Shown piece by piece: positions 56,801-64,000 of a stretch of 64,000 nt of DNA (position 1 is its first letter; each line of letters starts with the position of its first letter). The notes under the pieces are model-generated. The model saw only the letters and a list, made by a program, of their open reading frames with translations, did not search any database and was not told where the DNA came from. The stretch is taken from the NCBI RefSeq assembly GCF_947179165.1, contig NC_077242.1:26732097-26796096 (forward strand), in the 5' to 3' direction. This stretch comes from Solanum dulcamara. Lineage: Eukaryota; Streptophyta; Magnoliopsida; Solanales; Solanaceae. Both the position numbers and the translations under genes were made by a program.

Positions 56801-58432
56801 TGCAGTCAAGTTTTAATGAAGTCTGAATAATAATATGATTTACATGCACATAGAGAATAACTAGTAACATCTATGTTACTTGGTCCTGCAGGGCTGCAGA
56901 TTGCCAGGTACAATACTGATACCTATATGCTCCAATGTACTCTTCTGCATTACTGTATTTTCCTTTCCATAGGTGATTTTATTATGCTTTACTTGACCTG
57001 ATGGTCTATTGGAAACAACCTCTCTACCTTCACAAGGTAGGAGTAAGGTTGCGTACACCACCCTTCCTAGACCCCAATTGTGGGATTACACTAGGTATGT
57101 TGTACTTTTGGAGGACTGATCTTTGACAGTGTTAGTTGCGTTGTTTCTTTAAACGTCTCCAAATTTGTATATGTATGCGCTGCATTATTTGGTGTTGAAG
57201 ATTATACTGAATTTTGTCTGTGGTTGGAACCTGTAAGTTCTCTTGTCCATGTAATCCTTTATGGATTGCATGGACGATTTCAATAATTCTTGGTTTTCCA
57301 AAATTGAAGATACTGTACTTACCCTGTTAGATGAGCCTAAGAGGTGCTTCTTTGATGTCAAAGTTCTTTTTGTTTTTCCTCTTCTTTGTCATGTATAGTT
57401 GACAGTAGGAATCATGTTATATAGTATCTTAGTATTACTCTACTTCATATAAGCATCAATTTAAATGTAGCACTTCTCTTTTTGTCCATACAAAACTTAA
57501 ATTTCTGAGTTGAGCACAATTTCTTCCGAATCTCATGGCTAGCGCCTAGCTGATTGTATTTACTACTCCAACGATCTGATCTTATTTGTTGTGCACATAC
57601 TCCTGTCAGTTGTATATAGCAACTTGTTCACCCGCCAGAGACAGTGGTTCTAGATATGTAGCTTGGGGACACTATACTCTTGTTGGACCGGTGAGTATTT
57701 GACGTCTGACGTGGCTTATTTCAAAGATCTTTTAATTAACATTTTACTTATGTCACTTTAAAGAAGAAACAAGAATTATCTCAAACCATTTACTAACGAG
57801 CTGATTAATGGTGGAAAAGAAATATTGGAAACAATCATGTTTTGTAGAAGTGGCTTCAACTGTTGCTAAATATCATATGCTTAACCGACATACCCAAATC
57901 CCTCTCAAACCCCTCTCCCCGCCAAAAAAACAAAGAAAGAGGGGGAAAAAAGGGATCTAAAGAAACTCAATCTTGCAGTTTGGAGAAGTGCTTGTGAAAA
58001 CAGAACATGAGGAGACTACACTAATAGCAGAGATTGATTATTCAGTAATTGAGCAGAGAAGGTGAGTTCCTCCTGTACCTCCAGATTAGTTTTCGATTGA
58101 ATATGTATTCACATTGTATGTGTTCAATTGTTTGTTCATTGGTTTGCTGCATTTTATTTCAATATTTGTCATCCTAAAATGAATTTTTGATGGTTAATGT
58201 GTCCTCCTTTTCTCTTGGATGGAGGGTAAATATAAACAGTTCTCACAGTCATGGTCCTTTGTTCATGTTTAGAGCTTATCTAGAAGATATGGTTCTTCTT
58301 CTTCTGGCCCATATATATACTCAAACTCCTATTTCGATGTGCAGAACATACCTTCCATTTCAAAAACAAAGGCGGGGTGATTTGTACCAGTTAGTTGATG
58401 TTGACAGATTGAACTCCACAGGGGCCAACTGA
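47876..58432 (+). CDS. NIT2: Omega-amidase, NIT2-like (nitrilase superfamily), 10 exons
   Basis: Hydrolyses 2-oxoglutaramate/2-oxosuccinamate to the 2-oxoacid and ammonia in glutamine/asparagine transaminase pathways (family knowledge). Exons: 47876-48097, 49481-49597, 50251-50475, 50673-50766, 51208-51282, 51730-51808, 56892-56907, 57610-57690, 57979-58061, 58345-58432. Together they give 1,080 bp, 359 residues plus stop, with no frame break. Residues 1-49 are Ser/Thr/Arg-rich, like an organelle transit peptide; a second Met at 50 could start a cytosolic form. The nitrilase domain is about 78-350, with Glu114 (LLPE), Lys188 (KHRK-IHLFD) and Cys229 (GICYDIRF) as the triad. Spacing from Lys to Cys (41) equals human NIT2. 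Intron 1 has a GC donor (AAG|GC). Exon 7 is only 16 bp. Unusual residues are GTRP for GETP at about 211-214 and ADCQ for ADNQ. Introns 1, 6 and 7 carry transposons. Related to plant At5g12040-type proteins; not a nitrile-cleaving NIT1/NIT4. Confidence 0.92.
48536..49327. mobile_element. hAT-like non-autonomous element in NIT2 intron 1
   Basis: About 792 bp. The inverted ends are CTAAGTTGCTCG(G)ACTC at the left and GAGTCCGAGCAACTTAG at the right. The 8-bp flanking duplication GTCCCTGC (48528-48535) / GTTCCTGC (49328-49335) matches at 7 of 8. No transposase ORF is present. A SINE lies inside it. The 8-bp duplication points to the hAT superfamily; a Mutator-like origin with 9 bp cannot be excluded. 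Confidence 0.7.
48723..48838 (-). mobile_element. SolS-type SINE fragment (intron 1)
   Basis: On the minus strand it reads TCGGAAACAATCTCTCTACC-like, then CACGAGGTAG, TACACTCTACCCTCTCCAGAC, CACTACTTGTGGGATTTCACTGGG and TATGTTGTTATTG. This is the 3' half of a common Solanaceae SINE ending in a TTG-rich tail (on minus). The tRNA-like head is missing. It is nested in the hAT-like element and shares its body with the SINE at 57003-57103. Confidence 0.8.
52185..56205. mobile_element. hAT-like MITE in NIT2 intron 6, split by a solo LTR
   Basis: The ends are CAGTGTTGTGAAAGGCG at the left and ...CCGTCCAAAACACTG at the right. They are inverted and both carry GGCGA/GCCTCGCC-rich subterminal repeats. 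The 8-bp flanking duplication GTAATCCC (52177-52184) / GTCATGCC (56206-56213) matches at 6 of 8. Without the nested LTR it is about 630 bp. The CAGTGTTTT-type ends with GGCGAGGC subterminal boxes recur widely in plant genomes. No transposase is seen. Confidence 0.8.
52543..55930 (-). repeat. Solo gypsy-type LTR in NIT2 intron 6
   Basis: A 3,388-bp unit with ends TGTCACGCCCCGG and CCGGGGTGTCACA and a perfect 5-bp target duplication CTCTG (52538-52542, 55931-55935). On the minus strand it begins TGTGACACCCCGG, so it is oriented against the host gene. A TATA-like stretch (about 55299-55309, minus) lies just downstream of a cluster of GGCGCTATAGTGGCGCGTCGCGCC-type palindromic words at 55368-55525. 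Its 3' half (53200-53560, 54480-54660) is built of CAACTCAA and CATCATCA low-complexity repeats. No gag or pol, hence solo. Confidence 0.9.
57003..57103 (+). mobile_element. SolS-type SINE fragment (NIT2 intron 7)
   Basis: Plus-strand SINE body: TTGGAAACAACCTCTCTACC, then CACAAGGTAGGAGTAAGGTT, GCGTACACCACCCTTCC, CCCCAATTGTGGGATTACAC and TAGGTATGTTGT. It is the same family as the copy at 48723-48838 and again lacks the tRNA-derived head. It sits 95 bp downstream of the 16-bp exon 7. Confidence 0.85.
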
Positions 58433-58660
58433 GGTGCATTCCATATTGCACAGGAATGAAATAATCTAGAATTAATCGGTGATGAAGAGAGTGACCCATT
58501 GAATGCCTAAAATGGCACGATTGCATATTTGTGCTTACAATGATCTCTGCAGTGCTCAATTATATGGCTCATTTCTCTTCTGAAGTCGTTACTGCCTCCA
58601 AATCACTACCCCTTAGATTTTGCCTGGACTGATGCACCATTGTGATGTGTGCGAAACTGC

Positions 58661-58666
58661 AATAAA
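58661..58666 (+). terminator. Possible poly(A) signal of the NIT2-like gene
   Basis: AATAAA lies 229 bp after the stop codon, a usual distance for a plant 3' UTR. Other AT-rich signals nearby could serve instead. Confidence 0.45.
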
Positions 58667-58869
58667 GACTCATTTCTTTTTTGATTTCTTTTCTAGTTTC
58701 TTTCTTTTGAAAATTGAGAAATTCCTTGTTCGTCAGCTGGTCCAATTCTAGTTGGTGCACTGGTTTGCAACTAGGGTGAGCATGGGTCCTCCCCTCTACC
58801 CTTGTCGAAGATACCATGCTTTAGTCTCAAGTTTCTTTTTGGTTGGTTTAGTTGAAATTTGACCTAAGT

Positions 58870-59210
58870 CATTAAAGTTTTCCACAGAATTCACCTAGAT
58901 AGTTTAACTACAATTAGTATCTATTGAACACCTAAACTATTCAAAATGTGTACTTAATAAACACACAAAACGTTGATATGGCAAAAAAAAAAATGTGCCT
59001 CACTTTTGAGACCTTATTTTTCGGGGGCCTAAAGCCATGGTTTCAGTGGCTTTAGGTTTGAGCTGTCCCCTGGTGACACATGGCGTCATTTTATTCAATG
59101 TTTTTGCGTAGTATCAACAATTGAGATACATGCATCATTTTAGGGTTGAAATGTTTAATAGAAATAAATGTGTAAGGTGTCTATGTGAATTTCGCAGACA
59201 ACTCTTAGAT
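58870..59210. repeat. Possible MITE between the two genes
   Basis: The left part (CACAGAATTCACCTAGATAG, ATCTATTGAACACCTAAAC) and right part (GTGTCTATGTGAATTTCGCAGA) are loosely inverted, like a common Solanaceae MITE. The centre has a GGGGGCCTAAAGCCA / TGGCTTTAGG short palindrome. Target duplication is not clear. Confidence 0.35.
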
Positions 59211-59681
59211 AACCTAATGATCAACAATCTCTTTCAACCCATTTTGGCTTTTCCTCCAGTCGAGTATACTACTGCAACAGCAACATGACTTCTACCAAGG
59301 GGGTAATTTTCACATTATATCTAGTACTTTTTTGAGCAAATTTCCTTTTCTCATTGGCCTTATATCTCCTCTATCAAAATAATTGGTAAAAAAAAACAAA
59401 ACGTGTGGTATGTCATGATACTGCTGGTAGAAGTTTAGCAGTATGCTCATTTATATTCCACCCCTGCAGCTTGGAGATACAAGTGCTACTGAAATAATAA
59501 TAACAGCCTCTGGAGAAAGAAGTATTTGAATATTGAGCAATCAACACTTTTTGTGGTTTATAATAATAAAATGAATAATAATAGGCAGAAGTAGACTGAC
59601 AGTAAAGGAAACTCAACAGCACTTACTTAGCCATTCTGGCAGAATCACACGCACGCGCGCTCACTAAGCTTCCCCTCTTTT

Positions 59682-59689
59682 TATATAAA
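59682..59689 (+). promoter_or_regulatory. TATA box of the BIG GRAIN 1-like gene
   Basis: TATATAAA is 161 bp upstream of the start codon, after a pyrimidine-rich stretch. Transcription would be expected to start near 59710-59720, giving a 5' UTR of about 130 bases rich in C and T. Confidence 0.65.
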
Positions 59690-59842
59690 TGATGCATCCC
59701 TTACTTCCTAGTCAGAAGCATCAACCACAAGCTCCCACTTCCCCTTTCACATTTTTTTCATTTTGCTTTTATTCATCTTTCTCAGTTGGTTAAACTCTGT
59801 TTTGTTACTCTCATTTTATTTGTTAATCCAGAGAAAAGAAAA

Positions 59843-60982
59843 ATGTATTCATGGGAAAAGCCGATAATACGACCTCAGCAAAGGCGGAAGACACCATCGT
59901 TTTCTTCCTCTCTGTTGGAAGCCATTTACCATTCGATCGATGAATCCAAAGAAGAAGACGAAGAAAAACGTCAAGAAGAGAAGCATGTTCCGAATAAAAG
60001 GAACAACGATGAAGAAGAAATTGTGAGCCTTCGACGTGCAATCTTGATTGAGAAATGGATGGAAAGTTACAAGTATACTCAAAGCTCAGGACACTTCAGT
60101 TCAGATTCAAGCTCATCAACAGACTCAAGCATGTTTTCTTCCTCAGAAACTGATCAGTCAGCTTCAAAATCATCACTTCTTCACACATTGCCAAAACCAA
60201 CAAGACAAGTTCTAGGAAGGTCACAGAAGGTTGTTACATTCTCTGCAGAGACAACTCCAAAATGTGAAGGAGGAAGATTCATGAGAACAAAATCTAGAGC
60301 CTTGAAGATTTATGGTGACTTGAAAAAGGTCAAACAACCTATTTCACCAGGTGGGAAAATCGCAAACTTCTTGAATTCGATATTCAATTCGAGGAACATG
60401 AAGAAAAATAATCACGAAGGTCTGGAAGATTGGAGTTCAGTGAGGAAATCAAGATCAGTGAATGACTCAACTACTGTGACATGTTCTTTGGCTACAAGAT
60501 CTTCTTGCTTGAACAAAACCCCTTCTTTGAGAGGCAATAAATTGAAAAGGTCAGTGAGATTTTGCCCTGTAAGTGTAATTGTTGATGAAGATTGTCAACC
60601 ATGTGGTCACAAGAGCATATACAAGAATGAAGATTTTCAACCATGTGGTCACAAGAGCATATACAAGAATGAAGATTGTCAACCATGTGGTCACAAGAGC
60701 ATATACAAGAATGAAGAACCAAGAATTCCAAAAGCGGGGTGGAGCTTCAGAAAATTGGAGGGGAAGCATATGAACAAGCAGCAATACAGAGGATTTTACC
60801 AAAGGGAAGATGAAGAAGAGGAAGAAGAAGATGATGGTAGGAGTTGTGCAAGTTCTGATCTTTTTGAACTTGAGAACATAGGCATGATTGGTCATGTTCA
60901 TGCAATTAGAGATGGCTTGCCTGTGTATGGAACCACTAGTTTTAAAATGAATCAAGCCATTGCTCGGGGTTTAGTTATGTGA
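59843..60982 (+). CDS. BG1-like: BIG GRAIN 1-like protein
   Basis: Single-exon gene, 379 residues. The start is at MYSWEKP (59843), because this is where family similarity begins; an in-frame ATG at 59786 would add 19 hydrophobic residues that the family lacks. Known relatives (rice BG1) are plasma-membrane-associated positive regulators of auxin response/transport that raise organ or grain size. Visible motifs are the N-terminal KTPSFSSSLLEAIYHSID, then LRRAILIEKWMES (about 61-74), a Ser-rich stretch (about 85-115) and KSRALKIYGDLKKVKQPISPGGKI with FLNSIF (about 150-180). The C-terminal block is SSDLFELENIG...DGLPVYGTT...NQAIARGLV. Residues 249-290 are three 14-residue repeats, followed by an acidic Glu run near 315-325. 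No transmembrane helix or known enzyme fold. Upstream is a TATA box at 59682. Length is slightly above rice BG1. Biochemical role of the family is not established. Confidence 0.88.
   Translation: MYSWEKPIIRPQQRRKTPSFSSSLLEAIYHSIDESKEEDEEKRQEEKHVPNKRNNDEEEIVSLRRAILIEKWMESYKYTQSSGHFSSDSSSSTDSSMFSSSETDQSASKSSLLHTLPKPTRQVLGRSQKVVTFSAETTPKCEGGRFMRTKSRALKIYGDLKKVKQPISPGGKIANFLNSIFNSRNMKKNNHEGLEDWSSVRKSRSVNDSTTVTCSLATRSSCLNKTPSLRGNKLKRSVRFCPVSVIVDEDCQPCGHKSIYKNEDFQPCGHKSIYKNEDCQPCGHKSIYKNEEPRIPKAGWSFRKLEGKHMNKQQYRGFYQREDEEEEEEDDGRSCASSDLFELENIGMIGHVHAIRDGLPVYGTTSFKMNQAIARGLVM
60587..60712 (+). repeat. Three 42-bp tandem repeats inside the BG1-like ORF
   Basis: Units 60587-60628, 60629-60670 and 60671-60712 encode EDCQPCGHKSIYKN, EDFQPCGHKSIYKN and EDCQPCGHKSIYKN. 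As read, units differ by a single base (G to T, Cys to Phe in unit 2), so the expansion looks recent. The frame is kept because 42 is divisible by three. Confidence 0.97.
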
Positions 60983-62104
60983 TCATGCATGTAACATTTC
61001 ATTAGATCATCAATGTAAAACGCTTAAAATTTTGAGTGGTTAATTTGTTTTCTTGTGCTAGGTTTTTCTCCATCTTTGTGTCATATTTCAGACTTACTCT
61101 TGCCTTATTTTCTTCTTTACTGTGACTTAATGGTAAGTATTCTTACATTCTTGATCAAATTTCTCAAGTTCAAGTTTTGAATATGAAGTCGTCATTGATA
61201 GGCACTTTACCATGGGAACTTTTCAACACAAGTATCGAAAATCAGATGAAAAATTTTAGAAGAAAAAAAAAGCAACATAAAAGGCTAATTGGAATGGTAA
61301 TGAAGGACACAAGAATTGATAATTAGAGGCAGATCCGGAATAGAGTCTGGGTTCATATTGATTATAATTTTACTATATGTACGATTTTTTTTTCTTTTGT
61401 ATATATTTACATATTTTGAGCTGAAATTAGTGAGTGAGTTCTTGAACTTGCAGAATTCGCCCTAGATCTTTGACAATATCGTCTAGAAGGCTAGTCTATG
61501 AAACTCTGATTCGTAAGAGTAGTTCCAAATCTAGTCTTAGCCCTATCATTATATTTTGAGCATTATTATCCATGAGGTTAGCTTACTTACAGAGGAAACA
61601 AACCTTGATATGGAAATTAACTCTTAAATCAAATGATTAAGAGAAAATGTCCTAATTAAGCTCGTTTGAAGATGATTATAAGTTCCTTACAAATAAAGTG
61701 CTTCCTCACGAGATGTAATGATGGTGATAAGAATATGTATCTTTAGATTGAAGAAAAATGATTTCTTTTCTTCACTTTTTGAGATGTTACATTTGGGCAT
61801 TACTGTATATATTAGGCTATTACAATTAATTTAATGTCATGAACTTGTTCATATGTCACTGTTTCGAAATTATTTTAAAAGTTTGAATGCCAAAATGTCA
61901 CATTTTCACAACTTTTTGATTCCATCAAGAAAGAAGATATCGAAGTCCAAAAGTGACATCTTTCAAAGAAAGAAAGAGGAGAGGCAGTAAAGATCTTTGA
62001 TAACAAAGTAGACCATATTTTATGATGTTGTCGTCTTTAGAATTTATAGGGGATAAGTAGGTGTGGAAAATTGAGTCCTTAAAGAAGCACACCAAGTATG
62101 ATAA
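60983..62104. other. Intergenic, no gene seen
   Basis: AT-rich sequence downstream of the BG1-like gene. It presumably contains the 3' UTR and polyadenylation site in the first 150-300 bp. No ORF or recognisable repeat boundaries. Confidence 0.6.
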
Positions 62105-62113
62105 ATAGAAATT

Positions 62114-62816
62114 GAGTTAATAGTTAAAGTCATCCTTAAACATGGCATATTTTATCAAATGCACACATAAATTATGAAAAATCTTAATTACCCTCTCAAA
62201 CAAAGATTCTTGAAATTATTTATCCCCCTAAACTATGAGAAATCTTAATTATCCTCTCAAACATGAATTTTTGGAATTATTTGCCCCCTAATATGCCACA
62301 TGATTTAAAAAAATTACTCTGTTTCAATTTATATGACTTGCTTTCCTTTTAAGTAAATTCCAAAAAGAATAACACATTTTTATATTCAGTAAAAAAAGTT
62401 ATCTTCATTTCTATTTATATAATGTAGTTTGACTCAAAATGAAGTTTAAGAAAGATGTGGTCTAAAATAAGTCATAAATATTTGTATGATAATAATTATT
62501 TCATTAGGAGTAAAATGAAAATTTTAAGGTTAAATTTTTTAATAAATATAAAAATGTGTTATTCCTTTTGAAATTTACTTAAAAGGAAAGCGAGTTATAT
62601 AAATTGAAGCATAGTAATTTTTTAAAATCATGTGGCATATTAGGGGCAAATAATTCCAAAAAATTCATGTTTGAGGAGTTAATTAAGACTTCTCATAGTT
62701 TAGGGGGTAAATAGTTTCAAAAATCTATGTTTGAGGGGGTAATTAAGACTTTTCATAGTTTAGGTGTGCATTTGATAAAGTGTATCAAGTTTAAGGGTGA
62801 TTTTAACGATTAACTC
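62114..62816. mobile_element. Mutator-like MITE with long inverted repeats
   Basis: A 703-bp palindrome-like element. The left arm (62114 to about 62395) and right arm (about 62540-62816) are imperfect reverse complements, beginning GAGTTAATAGTTAAAG and ending CGATTAACTC. The 9-bp flanking duplication ATAGAAATT (62105-62113) / AGAGAAATT (62817-62825) matches at 8 of 9, which fits the Mutator superfamily. No transposase. The arms contain the phrase CTGTTTCAATTTATATGACT common in plant MITEs. Confidence 0.85.
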
Positions 62817-63090
62817 AGAGAAATTTGAAGACCAACTTGTGGTGAGATGATTGAATTCTTTATTTTTAATTAGAGATTTCGAGTTCGAACTTTGAAAATA
62901 AAAAATATTCTATTGAGAGCATCAATTCCACAGGTCGCGAATTTGAATATTTGAATTAGCCGAATCTCAACATAAGTTCGGACACCAAATGAAAAAAGAA
63001 ATTGAAAAAAAACATACTGCTAACTTACAAGAATACTTCGTTCAAGTAAAACCCTTTTTTCTCTTTTCAACCCCCTCGTCCTCCTCCCTC

Positions 63091-63115
63091 CCCCCCCCCC
63101 CCCCAAAAAAAAAAA
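63091..63115. repeat. Poly-C/poly-A homopolymer run
   Basis: A run of C (about 16) followed directly by a run of A (11). A second C run lies at 63730-63741. Lengths of such runs are prone to sequencing error. Confidence 0.8.
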
Positions 63116-63125
63116 GAAAGGGTGG

Positions 63126-63911
63126 GAGTGTTTGGTATGGAAAAAAAATATGTTTTGGAAAATGATTTTTAATTTTTTGCATGTTTGATTGTTAAAAATA
63201 TTTTATAAAATATTTTTCTTAAAAAAATAAATTTCCTTAAAAATCAAGAAAATAAATCCTTAATGGAAGCGAAGAAAATAATACTCCTTGTTTGCCCAAA
63301 TTTTGGAAGCTGAAAGTGTTATTATTTTAATAAGAAATTTACTTATTTTAGATAATTGAGGTATTTGACCAAATTTTTAGGGAAAAAGAAAAATGTTTTT
63401 GAGCAACATAAGCTAAAAATATAGATTTTTAATAGGAGTTTTTAAAATGTTGACCAAGCACAAATTATTACTCTAATAAAGTGATTTTCAAATTAAGTAG
63501 CTAAACATAAGCTGATTCCATTCAAAAATATTTTTTGAAAAAACACTTTTAATAAAAAATATTTTTCAAAATAAATAGATTTTGAAAGATTGACCAAACA
63601 TATTATTGATTTAAATAAGTGTCATTTCCATGTTGATGGTCTCCCTCCATCCCCACTCCCATCCTCCCTACACATCACCCTACCCCCACTCCCAACACTC
63701 CACGTCCCTCCTTCATCACCCAATCCCAACCCCCCCCCCCCACCCACACACACACTCACCGCCATCCACTCTCTTTGTTTTTAGGTGAGTATATAAATAT
63801 TTCTGAGATAATATATTTTATTTAATGATTAAATATATCTTAAAATAAGTAAAAAAAATAGGAGTAATTTATTTTCTAGAAAAAATATTTTCGCTTGTAC
63901 CAAACACACTC
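63126..63911. mobile_element. Possible MITE at the window's right end
   Basis: The inverted ends GAGTGTTTGGTA (63126) and TACCAAACACACTC (ending 63911) enclose AT-rich sequence without genes. An internal TTGACCAAAC/GTTTGATTG phrase recurs. No clear target duplication was found, so the boundaries are tentative. The ORF at 63590-63784 lies in CT-rich low-complexity sequence and is not a gene. Confidence 0.4.
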
Positions 63912-64000
63912 ATATATCAGGCATTGTTACAAAGAAAATATGATTGGCGAAATATGTATTTTATTACTGCAGCCATGTGTTTTTTTAATTGTTTGACATG

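Noticed and set aside
59786..59842. Upstream in-frame ATG extending the BG1-like protein by 19 residues
   Set aside because: Family similarity starts at MYSWEKP. The extension is translated leader sequence, so the second ATG was chosen.
60551..60955. 134-codon minus-strand ORF with repeats
   Set aside because: It is the antisense shadow of the BG1-like exon; the repeats are those of the 42-bp units.

Overview
The window is plant nuclear DNA, most probably Solanaceae (Solanum, Capsicum or a relative; species not determined). The evidence is spliced genes with GT/GC-AG introns, Ty3/gypsy elements with 2-3.6 kb LTRs, SINEs whose bodies match the tobacco/tomato TS/SolS type as I recall it, and a plant L1-type LINE with a C-terminal RNase H domain. 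About 47.6 kb (1-47655) is nested, dead retrotransposon sequence. Only the last 16 kb holds host genes.

Layout. 1-8356: two minus-strand gypsy copies that share one 3.1-kb LTR (3691-6786). A 5S rRNA-like relic lies at 1397-1515. 8357-23375: plus-strand gypsy B, interrupted by a 3.57-kb solo LTR (10077-13650, 5-bp target duplication) and a minus-strand LINE (14211-19132, 12-bp target duplication), and closed by its 3' LTR at 21235-23375. 23376-32200: a mosaic of LTR pieces, a TS-type SINE, a plant 'Transposase_32' type relic and a minus-strand gag relic. 32210-36773: plus-strand gypsy E with its 3' LTR. 36774-45426: minus-strand gypsy F with both LTRs (the 3' one partial). 45427-47655: plus-strand Ty1/copia fragment with a strongly palindromic LTR.

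Host genes. 47876-58432 (+) is a ten-exon gene whose exons join without a frame break into a 359-residue omega-amidase (NIT2-like, nitrilase superfamily) with a likely organelle transit peptide and the Glu-Lys-Cys triad. Its introns hold two hAT-like non-autonomous transposons, two SINEs and a 3.39-kb solo LTR. 59843-60982 (+) is a single-exon BIG GRAIN 1-like gene of 379 residues, with a TATA box 160 bp upstream and a threefold 14-residue tandem repeat. The 3' end holds a Mutator-like MITE and other AT-rich repeats.

The two host genes have no evident functional link. One serves glutamine/2-oxoacid-amide metabolism and the other auxin-related growth. I found no convincing new molecular system. 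The most unusual signals are the shared-LTR gypsy array, the 5S relic, the clusters of repeated short words just upstream of the TATA box in several unrelated LTR families, the palindromic copia LTR, and a GC donor plus a 16-bp micro-exon in the NIT2-like gene. Calls rest on reading the sequence and on remembered family motifs; no database search was run.
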